A stretch of 64,000 bases of DNA from positions 11,532,001-11,596,000 of the forward strand of contig NC_048538.1 of the NCBI RefSeq assembly GCF_902806685.2, read 5' to 3'. This DNA is from Maniola hyperantus. Its lineage: Eukaryota > Arthropoda > Insecta > Lepidoptera > Nymphalidae. Shown in pieces: positions 12,190 through 21,660 of this stretch (the first letter of the stretch is position 1; each line of letters starts with the position of its first letter). The notes below the pieces were generated by a model. It had not been told where the DNA came from, ran no database searches, and saw nothing but the letters and a program-made list of their open reading frames with translations. Both the position numbers and the translations under genes were made by a program.

Positions 12190-12310
12190 ACCTACTTGTA
12201 TTTGGTAGAAAATGTTACTCGCTAGCCAAATGCTAATTTTATGGTGGTTGAACAAGTGTGCCGAATTCACCCACACACTGTCCTCTACAGTATAGACCGA
12301 CGCTATCATT
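12190..12310 (+). repeat. Direct repeat D1, copy 1
   Basis: Carries CTCGCTAGCCAAATGCTAAT, TTTTATGGTGGTTGAACAAG and CACACTGTCCTCTACAGTA. It is repeated in the same orientation at 13620-13730, with a short echo (CAATTTTATGGTGGTTGAGC) near 8665. This is a dispersed repeat or an old local duplication. Confidence 0.75.
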
Positions 12311-13414
12311 CTGTAGGATGGGACCGGCCGATTCTGCTCGTAGAATTGATCAAGTGATCAATTTAAATATGCGAAAATACAGAGTGTAACCAGAAAGTTA
12401 GCAAAAATGAAGACAGGTCACTGATGGATACTGATATGATAAACACCAAAAAAAAACGCGAATAAAAAATAATCCTACACTTTAAAAGTTCACGATATAT
12501 TGCAAATAAATCATCTGACTGTCCCTAGAGGTCAACGAACTTTGCGTAAGTAGGCCATTCGGAGTCAATGCCACGCCGCAAGTAGGGCATTGACCCAAGT
12601 TTTGCACGATTACGGGGTTGAAAAATACAAATGGCAAATGGTTAGGTAGTATAACAATAACTCTAAGTTTTGATGCTAGCGTTCTGGTTACACCCTGTAT
12701 ATCGATGTATGCATGGATGGTAGATGTATTGTTGTACTCTTCTAGGTATTGAATCGCCTAATTTAGCGACGTACTATTTTTATGTACTTAAGTGTGCATG
12801 CGAGAGGACCTCAAATGGCAGTGGTTTGTACTTTGTGTTTCACAAGATGGGACATTTCCAGGTGGGTTGAGCCGCCATCTTGACACTAAAAGCTGTACAG
12901 TATTGCTTCGTAGGCGCAGTTCCAAACCAGTACAGATTCTATACTGATTTCGTTTCAAAGTCTAAATACAAATAAAATCTGATTTTATTCATCATGTTTT
13001 CTTCATCTTTCGCTGTCTCTAACTTGAATTTATTGAACAATACTCACTTTTAATCACATAGTAATTACTAATTATAAAACCAGGTAGGTATTATTCGATG
13101 CACCCTTTTAAATCGTTTGGGTATGGATCCCTTATAATAGAAAACATATTAAAAAAAAAAAAATTTTTTTGAATTATATTTTGCCGGACATTTGCAAAAC
13201 TAGTGAAAGGTAAAATGGTATCAGAATAAAATAAGAATCTACCATAGGCATAAACTCAAACTCAGATTTAAAAAAATATATAATAATGGATTTTAAAAGA
13301 GTGTTTGAATCGTTCTTTAATTTGCACGATGATAATAATTTTTTTTTTCAAGATAACTAGGTACTTAAAACATGGAGAGATAAAATTATTTAATTTGTAG
13401 ATTTTCAACTAAGC
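12311..13414. other. Non-coding, probable intron
   Basis: No coding signal. The region contains short A and T runs near 13150 and 13335, and an imperfect palindrome-like stretch around 12540-12600 (GGCCATTCGGAGTCAATG with CATTGACCC). Confidence 0.5.
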
Positions 13415-13520
13415 TGGCAACGCATCGGCAGCTCCTCTGGTACTGCAAATGTTCATGGGCGGCGGTAATCACTTAACATCAGGTGACCCGCCTGCTCGTT
13501 TGCTCGCTATCTCTATTTAA
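13415..13520 (+). pseudogene. CR1/Jockey-like LINE 3' tail
   Basis: Matches the terminal part of the better copy at 48850-49207: GGCAACGCATCGGCAGCTCC, AAATGTTCATGGGCGGCGG, AATCACTTAACATCAGGTGA, then GCTCGTTTGCTCGCTATCTC and an A run. Only the 3' end remains. Confidence 0.75.
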
Positions 13521-13619
13521 AAAAAACTAAGCCTATACTCTATAATACCTACTACCTTACTATTACCCAAACTTCGTTACAAAGCTTTAGATTTTTTTTT
13601 GAAAGCGCCAATAACTCAG

Positions 13620-13730
13620 GTACCTAATACTCGTGCACATTGAAACTACCACTCGCTAGCCAAATGCTAATTTTATGGTCGTTAAACAACTGTGCCGAAT
13701 CCACCCCCACTGTCCTTCGTAGTATTATTG
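13620..13730 (+). repeat. Direct repeat D1, copy 2
   Basis: Contains CTCGCTAGCCAAATGCTAAT and GTGCCGAATCCACCCCCAC. It pairs with 12190-12310, about 1.43 kb upstream, and is roughly 80 percent identical by eye. Confidence 0.75.
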
Positions 13731-13814
13731 CCATGTACGCAAAATCTAACGTGAGACCAAAAAATTCTGTAGCATGCGTTCCTTTTTTTGTGAGAGTTCC
13801 ATTTTCTTGATTTA

Positions 13815-14249
13815 GGCAGTGGTCCGACCGCCGACGATGAACGATAACTAAAAACTATAAACGAGTTGGCGATCAGTGAGAAGCGAGTGTGTAGTTTCGA
13901 TAGTTTTGTCGCCGGGCTATAAGCAAGTGTGCAAGTGCGACGAGCGATTACTCGCGCCATTCGCCCGCGGTCGCTCAGTCCTGTGCAAACCTGCGCGCGC
14001 GATACACGTGTTCAAGTGAGCGAGCATCGCTGAACGAATATCGCTGAGCGAGTTTATTTTTGAAAGCTCTTCGCCCAGCGACAAAACTAGTAAAGCGAAT
14101 CATTGCCAGCATTGTGAACAGTCAGAGAGCTACTTTTGATATATGCATCTCTTTCGTTTACACGGAATGTGCATTTATTGTGCGATTCTTGAGAGAGAAA
14201 ATCGTCGATAGTTAAACATTTTCTCGCCGGCGGCGATCGGACCACTGCC
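13815..14249. mobile_element. PIF/Harbinger-like MITE flanked by TTA
   Basis: The terminal inverted repeats start with a perfect 13 bp, GGCAGTGGTCCGA (13815-13827) and its complement (14237-14249), and extend to about 20 bp with mismatches. The trinucleotide TTA flanks both sides (13812-13814 and 14250-14252), which is the target duplication expected of PIF/Harbinger elements. The interior is 435 bp in all, GC-richer than its surroundings and non-coding, so it depends on a transposase from elsewhere. The 92-codon ORF overlapping it (13682-13960) is a by-product of composition. Confidence 0.8.
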
Positions 14250-15317
14250 TTAGATTAAAATCGACAAATAAAATCTTTTGAGCTTAAGGACTTAAGTTTT
14301 GCGTAGTTAGAAAAATAAAGATCAAGGCACATTGGAAGATCGTGGTGACGTGAGGACGCGTCCACACCAGTTAACTTTTTGGGAAGAAATATTTTCATGT
14401 AGGTATACTCGTAAGTAGGCAACGTCCGATTTCAGAAAGAAATTAAAAGTAGGTATAAATAATATCCTTAAAGGCAAAATAAATAAAATAAAAAACTGAG
14501 ATGTGGATGTACCTAACAGTAGCGCGAACGCACGCGTTGAATCTATTTAGATCAATATGTCTTGAGCTTAAACAAAGTGGGTAATAATAATATAATAATG
14601 AAAATGCATTTTCAAGCTTGATCTAAAACTAATATGAGCACATGGGCAGTTAAATAACTTTGTAGATCGGAATGAACAATTCTTCACGATTGGAACCAAC
14701 ATAATTTTTCATTGCAACTTTCTAAAGAACCTTACACCGATAAAAATAAACTTCTATCATAGAAATAAATAAAAGTTAAGTAGCCGGTCGCTTCATACAC
14801 GGCAGAGCTGATTAATGGCGAAGTGGACATGCAATCGTTACTTTTCATTAATGTTTCGAAGTGCGGTACTGAAGCCGGAGTCTGGTCAGATTAGAAAAGT
14901 TCAGTCCCGAAACAAGTTGAAAATCGACTTTAAAAGCAAGGCCCAACATTTGGTTTTAGAAGCGCCGCACTTTCGAATTGAAGGCAAGTTTAAATTGGAA
15001 TGTATCCTACAATAAGCCTCTTGTGATTGGCCTGTTTGTTCTTAATTAGTATTAATCGAAACCCCTCATAGGATAGACTGTAGAGGAACTTATTTTATAG
15101 TTAAATATCACCTTAACTAATTTTAAATGATTGCCTCAATTTTACAAATAAGAAAAATGGAGCTACACTGTATTAACTAGAGATTTATTAAGTATATTAG
15201 TATATTATATTCTAGTCCAAAATTATAAGCAACTCTATTAAACAAAAGCAATCGGTTAAAATATTTCCCGCATTATGTTAGCATATTATTAACAATAATT
15301 CAAACAATATTATCAAC
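14250..15317. other. Non-coding, probable intron
   Basis: AT-rich. The plus-strand ORF at 14815-15015 (66 codons) has no known motif and no splice context. Nothing else was recognised. Confidence 0.5.
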
Positions 15318-15765
15318 TAGCTGACCCGCCCCGGCTTCACTCGGGTGGAATTTATAAATCGAGGTGGGGATTGAATTTCCTAAAATCCTAAATCACGTAT
15401 TTTTTCATTTGTGACCGAAAATCAAAAAACCAATTTTCATGCAAATAACTTGAAAAATGACGAACTTCCATACAAACTTTCGTCCCCTATTTAACCCCCT
15501 TGGTAGTAGAATTTTCAAAAATCGTGAAATAGGTACGTATTTTTTATTTCTAATCGATCAAAAATGACGGACTTTCATACAAACTTCCATCCCCCATTTA
15601 ACCCACTTAGGGATGGAATTTCATAAAATCCGTTCTTAGTGGATACCTACTCTTTACAAAGAACACACCCTCCAAATTTCATGTCTCTAGGACCAGCGGT
15701 TTAGGCTGTGCGTTGATATATATGTCAGTCAGGACTTTGAATTTTATATATTTATATTTTCTCGA
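15318..15765 (-). repeat. Dispersed repeat, family L
   Basis: Starts CTAGCTGACCCGCCCCGGCT and contains two diverged sub-blocks around CAAACTTTCGTCCCC and CAAACTTCCATCCCC. It ends AGGCTGTGCGTTGATATATA, TGTCAGTCAGG, TATATTTATATTTT. The end resembles the family A end, so the two may be distantly related. It is a non-coding lepidopteran interspersed sequence. Confidence 0.65.
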
Positions 15766-16434
15766 TTCACATTCAGACCAGTAGGTTTGTATAACTTCTA
15801 TTTTACTAAGAATTATAATAAAATTATTGTTTCTAACCTGAAATGGCCGTGAAATCATTCACTTGGACATAGGGTTTTCGAAATCCTGCGGGACGTCTTT
15901 GATTTCCCGGGATAAAAATAGCTTATGTATCAATTCAGGGTATAAAAAGTTCAGTCAAAAAAATCAGCTAAATCTTTTGTCTTGAGACGTGAAGGATAAC
16001 CAACATCCAACATTCACATAAGGAATTACGATTACTTATATATAAAGCTAATTATTATGAAAATATCTAGAAAAAAATTATATGATATCGCGTTCGATTT
16101 CGACAAATTCATTTTTTAACGTAAATAAAATACAAATCCCTGAAATACATTTCAATCACGTAAATGGACACGACCATCGGAATGCCACAATATTTTAAAT
16201 TATCAAAAATTTATTTATTTATAAGTATGTAGATACATCAACAATATCAATCAAAATAATGCATCAGTTACTGACCGGAAATTATGTAAAATAAGCTTAA
16301 AAACACGAACGTGGGAAATCAGCATATTCATTTTAATAAATACGGCTACCACAAATCCAAACTTGGAGCTTCTTGCGAGGCAGACATTTGAGATGCTTTA
16401 ACAAACCAATATACCTAAATACAAAAAAACCTGT
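15766..16434. other. Non-coding, probable intron; decayed repeat pieces
   Basis: 15860-15980 looks like a decayed piece of the B/E-type repeats (CGGGATAAAAATAGCTTATG). The remainder is AT-rich with nothing recognisable. Confidence 0.45.
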
Positions 16435-16685
16435 CAAACGCCAGTCGGACTTGAACACGAAGGGTTCCTTACCTATCTTTGTACAAGAAAATAACACTTT
16501 GTTTTTGTGATGTAACCACAAGTTTACGGTTTCCGGATTTTTCCGTTTGCTGTGCTATAAGACATTGCTACCATCCACATATCATGATTCTAGGTCAGCG
16601 CGGGTCTTGACAGGCAGACAGACAGACAACAAAGTGCTATAATAAGGGGGTTTTTTCTCTCTAGAAATACGGAACCTTAAAAACA
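16435..16685 (+). repeat. Dispersed repeat, family G, internally deleted
   Basis: Carries CGAAGGGTTCCTTACC, TGTGATGTAACCACAAG, GCTATAAGAC, CATGATTCTAGGTCA, a run of CAGA units, ACAACAAAGTG and finally TACGGAACCTTAAAAA. The longest copy is at 30010-30425. This family is very common in Lepidoptera. I cannot assign its class. Confidence 0.75.
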
Positions 16686-16914
16686 TGGAGAAACTCGAGT
16701 TGACCCTTTAAAGAAGTATTCCGTACAATATTATGATGTCGATGAAAAATACACTAATTAAATTAAAACCGCGCAGCGCAGCCGCTTACCTCAACAAAAG
16801 GCCGACTTAGGTGGTACTGCCAGTCTGGGCGGTCTCGCTAAGTACACTCATAAGTCATTAGTTACTCTCACGTATTCATTATTACTGCTACACTCATATT
16901 TATCATCATCGTTT

Positions 16915-17045
16915 TCATCAACCTATTAGAACGTCCACTGCTGGATATAGGTCTCTTGTAGGGACTTCCACACGCCACGGTCTTGTGCTATACCATCTGA
17001 ATCCAGTGGCTCTCTGCGATTCGTTTGATGTCGTCTGTCCACCTA
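16915..17045 (-). pseudogene. RTE-like LINE 3' end
   Basis: The plus strand shows GAACGTCCACTGCTGGATAT, GTCTCTTGTAGGGACTTCCA, CACGCCACGGTCTTG and GCGATTCGTTTGATGTCGTC. These are the last ~40 codons of the LINE ORF in reverse. Confidence 0.8.
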
Positions 17046-17204
17046 GGCACACATACTCATTTTATTCTATCATAGTTTCATGGATGAATATACAGTTGTC
17101 TCAATATAAAGTGATGACTACGACGACAATGAGTGGTTTCCTATCTGATGACCACATGGTCAGTAGGTACGAAGCTTTGCCTCTTATTCGCGAGGAAGGT
17201 TGTG

Positions 17205-17690
17205 CTTTAATTATTATTATTATTTATTTATTATTTAATTAGAAGGCCATAAAGCCAATGACACTAATTAAACTACGAGTACAAACTAACATAAACATAC
17301 TTACAAAAATTGTTTAAAATTATAAATTTTAAAAAGGAAAATTATAAATTTTCACAAAAGTGCAAGATCTGACCCATGAGGTCAGCCCATTTGTCAGCAA
17401 ATATGTCACAGCGAGGGGACTCCTTCAGCAGCGCGTTGAGCGCAGCCAAAGTGCGCGGTATGGGTGACCTGGAGCGCGCTACCGTGCGACTAAACGGACT
17501 TACGAAAAATTTGGAGCGGTGGCGGAGATAGCCTATATTTAAGCCTGTGGTTAAAAGCTAAGGTCTGCCATCTTGGCTTAGAGCTAAATGGTGATGAGAA
17601 TAGTCCTGTAGAGTGTAGATTGTTTAACGAGACCACCGCGGTGCGGCGATCCATGTGGATAGATGGATGCCATGCCACGTGAAAGATTTT
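17205..17690 (-). pseudogene. Probable retrotransposon 3' end with (TAA)n tail
   Basis: Read on the minus strand, a frame from about 17570 to 17352 stays open for some 70 codons and ends with residues LMGQILHFCENL before a stop. It is preceded by a basic stretch and the segment ALNALLKESPRCDIF. An AT-rich untranslated part follows, ending in ATTA/TAA repeats at 17205-17240, like a LINE 3' tail. A second frame (62 codons, 17490-17678) is also open here, so the true frame is uncertain. I recall similar sequence recurring in lepidopteran assemblies but cannot name the element. Confidence 0.4.
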
Positions 17691-17855
17691 ATAATGATAC
17701 TATCGCTTTGAGTTCAGAAGTCGTGGCAAGGAGTGTCGTATGTCAGTGTTATGTATTTTCATCATACCATGCTCTTTTCAAGACAACATAATGTCTGTAC
17801 CTACTAATTAAAAATCTCACCATTAAGCTTTAATAAAAACAATTGTGGCTTAACG

Positions 17856-18019
17856 TATAGTACGCGACAGGTTGAGCTGGCATTCGGGGTATGAGGTGGG
17901 AGAACGCTCCGCACACCTACACGTCACTTGCGCTCGCCCGCACCGGGTTAGCGCGGGCGCTGTGTGGATGTGCGGGACGCTCCCTTCCCGATTGCCATCT
18001 GGACCTTTCGCGTACTATA
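17856..18019. mobile_element. TATAGTACGCG MITE family 2, full copy
   Basis: The ends read TATAGTACGCGACAGG and the complement of CCTTTCGCGTACTATA. The TIR extends into GAGCTGGCATTC, complementary to GATTGCCATCTGG with mismatches. The 164-bp body is GC-rich and itself contains an imperfect inverted repeat (GCACCGGGTTAGCGCGGGC). Copies lie at 30775-30859 (internally deleted) and 42418-42573. It is non-coding; an overlapping ORF at 17917-18108 is incidental. Confidence 0.85.
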
Positions 18020-18227
18020 TGTAGCCAAAAATGATTTATACTCGTAATTATAACGTTTAACCACAAACATTTGAGTTTAAAATCGTTTATCATTTTAAAG
18101 TAATGCAATCATGATAATCTTCCTTATTAATTCGTATAATTTATTATATTTGGTTTATTTTTAAACGCCAATTTTTCCCTTCTAGGTTTAGGTTGTATGA
18201 TGAAACAGTACCTCTATATTATAAAAA

Positions 18228-18430
18228 CTGGCCAAGCGTGAATCAGACTCGCGCACTGAGGGGTTTTTTTTTCTATTTTTGTGTGAAAATTTTAATGGGG
18301 TTCACAGAATACATCTACATACAGAGTTTCAACAATATAGCTCTTATAGTTGCGGAAAAAAGTGGCTGTGACATACGGACGGACAGACAGACATGACGAA
18401 TCTATAAGGGTTTGGCTACGGAACCCTAAA
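18228..18430 (+). repeat. Family G repeat, deleted copy
   Basis: Starts CTGGCCAAGCGTGAATCAGA, CTCGCGCACTGAGGGG, and ends with GACGGACAGACAGACATGAC, TATAAGGGTTTGGCTACGGA and ACCCTAAAA. It has the ends of the family with the middle missing. Confidence 0.75.
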
Positions 18431-19065
18431 AACCACTTAGACTTTGTAAGGGCTCTATTTAACCTTTTTAGATTTGGGTTTGTATAACAAAACAGCCTAC
18501 CTTAACTTACAAAAACTATTAAGTTTAGAATTTTTTGACTTAAAAGGGCTCACCATACCCTACGTGTTTCTAATGTACTATCAAGATCAGCAAGATAGAC
18601 GATATTATACCTACCTACCTTTCATCGAAAAATAAATGTTCGACTTTTTTTTGTAGATTGAATTGAAGTAGAGAAAAATTGATACTTAATTTTTTATACA
18701 ATAGAGGATTTAAAACAACTTCATCCTGGTACACTAAAATATGATATTAAATACATAAATAATAAGAATGTCCAGTCACACAAAATTTCTTGTGACTTAA
18801 GAACTCAAAGTATATTCCTATTCAGGGTACACGCTGAAACATTTTGGATGACGGCTTCTTAAGTCATTCAGAGGGTACGACTCTTATCGTCTTACTTTTA
18901 TGAACTGGGAATCGAAAAGGTTTCGTTACAAAATGCGTCCCTTCCATTGTGTAAGTGTTCAGAGAATGTACCGTGAACTTTCTTTGTCCCATGCCGATGC
19001 GTAATATCTTCCGCTTTAGAATATGGCTATCGAATTGTAGAAACATAGAAATCTAATCAACTTCA
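18431..19065. other. Non-coding, probable intron
   Basis: No coding signal or shared repeat. A 60-codon minus-strand ORF at 18864-19046 has no motif. Confidence 0.5.
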
Positions 19066-19195
19066 TATTCATCATCATCATCATCCATTGCCGGCTTGAT
19101 CACGGGTCTTCTCTCAGAATGAGATGAGTTTGGCCATAGTTCAGCACGTTTGGTCAAGTGCGGATTGGCAGACTTCACACACCGGGTATCGATTT
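19066..19195 (-). repeat. SINE 3' part, reverse orientation
   Basis: ATCATCATCATCATC followed by GCCGGCTTGATCACGGGTC, TTCTCTCAGAATGAGA and GCGGATTGGCAGACTTCACA, the complement of the SINE tail and body seen at 4640-4935. This explains the overlapping ORFs on both strands at 19053-19387, which are not genes. Confidence 0.75.
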
Positions 19196-19635
19196 CAAAC
19201 CTCATCTCTTTTGACGGATATTGTTTGCAATATCTTCGACCCTCAACTTTCGGATCGGACGCATTGCCCAAGCGTTTATAAAAGTAATACTGTGAATAAT
19301 TCGGTCTGGATACAATGCTCCGATTTGGAAATATTTCCAGCATCGGAAAACAAAATTCGGATCCAGTGCGCACTTACAAATAGGTAAGTAGTACGGCTAC
19401 ATTCGCGGATATAGATCAAAAGCAGTGCGAAAAGTGCATAATTAAATGTGCATCGTCTAAATATTATTGTGAGAACGCTTATATCGCGAGTTGCTGCCAT
19501 CATAATGTGTTGTGTCTGGCCAAGCTATCATACTTTTTTACGGAGTTATCTGGGTTTCTTAATAAACTCTGAGTGCGTAAGACTTTCTTAGTGTCAGACT
19601 CTCTCTTGTTCCAAATTATCAAGTATACTTACACA

Positions 19636-19653
19636 CTTTTCTCTTTGTTACAG
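19636..19653 (+). promoter_or_regulatory. 3' splice site of the Rbp6 exon
   Basis: A pyrimidine-rich tract (TTTTCTCTTTGTTA) directly precedes CAG at 19651-19653. It fixes the exon start at 19654 and gives an uninterrupted reading frame. Confidence 0.85.
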
Positions 19654-19735
19654 AAAGCCTTCGAGACTACTTTAATAAATTCGGCGAAATCACAGAGGTT
19701 ATGGTTATGAAAGATCCCACGACGAGGCGGTCGAG
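19654..19735 (+). CDS. Rbp6: Internal exon of Musashi-family RNA-binding protein (RRM1)
   Basis: This 82-bp exon encodes 26 complete residues, beginning SLRDYFNKFGEITEVMVMKD and ending in PTTRRS, plus split codons at both edges (GA|A, then AG|G for Arg). It spans helix 1 to strand 2 of the first RRM. RNP2 would lie in the preceding exon, and RNP1 (RGFGFVTF in the family) would start at the next one. The acceptor is TTTTCTCTTTGTTACAG and the donor GTACGT, giving a phase 1 intron upstream and phase 2 downstream. From memory, these boundaries match the exon layout of animal MSI genes. The residues fit insect Rbp6 better than insect msi, whose RRM1 differs at several of these positions. Musashi proteins bind UAG-containing 3' UTRs and control translation, in insects notably in the nervous system. 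I found no other exon of this gene in the window, so its introns must be very large. Confidence 0.9.
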
Positions 19736-19741
19736 GTACGT
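19736..19741 (+). promoter_or_regulatory. 5' splice site of the Rbp6 exon
   Basis: GTACGT follows the exon end TCGAG. It is a good donor and leaves AG of a split Arg codon, as expected before the RNP1 exon. Confidence 0.85.
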
Positions 19742-21439
19742 CATTTTAGCCATCCATCATACTTTATAATAATATTATTATTTAGGAAGAACATTTTTTA
19801 CTTGTGGTTATTTATTTTGTCATTTAAAAATTCTTTTTAAAATAATTAGATTGGTCTAATACACTTAGGTAAGTGACTGTTCATAATTATTAAATTCTTC
19901 TTACTTCTTTGAAATCTTTTATAGGACAACCGGTAGGTTACTAAAAAAGTATAGAAAATAATAAATTAATTATTATGTAAGTTTAAATATACAGGAAGAT
20001 TTTTTTGGTTTTGCACAAAAAAAATTTGGTGGTTCTGTATCGTTAATAGAACACATTTCCATTTATAATTTTGTACTTTTTTTGAAATATTTTTTTTACC
20101 TTAAAATAAGCAAATCATGGTCATACTATTCGTAAACAAAGCATGATATATGCACGCTAGCTGACTCTGACGTTTTCCCTTTAAAAAAAGTACCAAGTAT
20201 GTAGGCACATACCTACCTGTTAAAATATTCTTTTCTCCGATTGAAGTTGAATGTATTAAAAGGCCTTCCATCGCAATTCACGTATTTTGATATAGCTCAA
20301 AAGAGCACAGTTTACTTAACAGTATTGATTTTAATTAGGAACGGATGAAGGGTATCTGAAATGTTTAAGGGCTTATTATGTTGTTTGATCAAAAGTTTTG
20401 AACAAGCAATGATCCCATCCTAATATGGGATGTTTTACATTAACGAAACCTGAAAAGGAATGCTTTTACACATAGTTTGCCAGCCGTGGTTGCTCAAGCC
20501 ACGCCGGCGTGAACTGACCAACTCGGGCTAAAAGTTATTGGTTTGCAAATAAGTTTCATTCTATAGAAGCATACTCGTTTAGAAATTTGCGGTTACCTTT
20601 GAATTGTAAGCAGTTAAATGTCGGGCTCCAAATTTAGTACCTAACTGAACAATGGAACTCGGAATTATTTCAACTGAATTAAGCATTTGGGCGAGTTGAA
20701 TGAGTGGAGATTTCGCTATCAACTTTACAGGTTGCCAAAACTAAATTCCTTTAATAGCTGTGTCGGTTTGCGCATCGCTCAAATAGTGCACTCCGTAATC
20801 TACTGCTGAGTCTGCATAGACTGGATCACTATACGAGTCTTCTAGATTTTGGAGGAATATAACATCTATGCTATGACGCCCAAATAATTTTAACGTTCGT
20901 CAAATCGTCGTGAAAACCTAATAGTCAAAATCTGAGAGATTAAGCAAGTCCCGAAACAAGAAATAAGACACTTATTGATGATTGGTGATTTTCTATAATC
21001 TGCTAGTTCACAATCAACCTAACTTAAAACTCCATAAACGATATAAAGACGCTAACGTTTAACATTTTAAACAGTTCTCGGTATCTAAACCCAAGGTTTA
21101 ATAACAACCACTATCCGAACAGCAATCAAACCGCTATATAAACAAACGGAGAGATTTAGCAAGTCCCGAGACAAGAAATAAGTTGTCAAAGTGTCAGGGT
21201 AAAGTTTCTCCGTTAACAGCGACTGTCTTAGGTAAATCGTAGGTTTCACAACTCAATATTAACCGTGCCTCAACCCTGAAATAATATCCCTGGCTTCGAT
21301 ATTGAAGCGGATCGTTTAGGAATCTGAACGTAGTCTGCAGCCTGCTACAAATAAAGGACTTCGCCTACTATACTACTTACAATACTACTAGGAGCATTTA
21401 AATCTTCAACACTTCACTTTTTGTTGTTGTTTGTTTATT
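19742..21439. other. Downstream intron, largely repeat-free
   Basis: AT-rich and non-coding. The only structure is a 36-bp direct repeat: GAGATTAAGCAAGTCCCGAA near 20936 and its variant near 21151, both followed by ACAAGAAATAAG. No next Rbp6 exon (RGFGFVTF-coding) was seen. Confidence 0.55.
20934..21187 (+). repeat. Short direct repeat pair (about 36 bp)
   Basis: The two copies start near 20934 and 21149, about 214 bp apart, and differ at two or three bases. Both lie in sequence that is otherwise unique in this window. Confidence 0.75.
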
Positions 21440-21660
21440 GGTTTTTTCGATTGCCCATGCCCATTGCTACTTCAGTTTTGCATCCCGATGAGCTACGTCA
21501 GTTACTCTGGTTCTTCTACGAATCTCCTTATTTATGATTTGATCATAATATGGAGAAACTCCAAGACTCTCTCTATCGCGCACTGCGTGACTCTGAGCCT
21601 TCTTATGTGCCCTATAGTTAGCGACCATGTGTTGAAGCACGCACTGTTCGATTATATTAT
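21440..21660 (-). pseudogene. RTE-like LINE coding fragment, reverse
   Basis: The plus strand reads CGATTGCCCATGCCCATTGC, TACGTCAGTTACTCTGGTTC, GATTTGATCATAATATGGAG and CTCTCTCTATCGC. This is the reversed segment just upstream of the LINE C-terminus (compare 8120-8280). The 78-codon plus-strand ORF here is a shadow. Confidence 0.7.

Noticed and set aside
13682..13960. 92-codon minus-strand ORF
   Set aside because: Overlaps the TTA-flanked MITE and a dispersed direct repeat; no motif.
19053..19503. Cluster of ORFs on both strands next to the Rbp6 exon
   Set aside because: The region is a reversed SINE plus its flank. The frames contain SINE sequence and do not join the exon through a splice site.
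19654..19735. Assignment to insect msi instead of Rbp6
   Set aside because: From memory the insect msi RRM1 differs at several positions here, whereas Rbp6 and vertebrate MSI match closely. Full confirmation needs the other exons.
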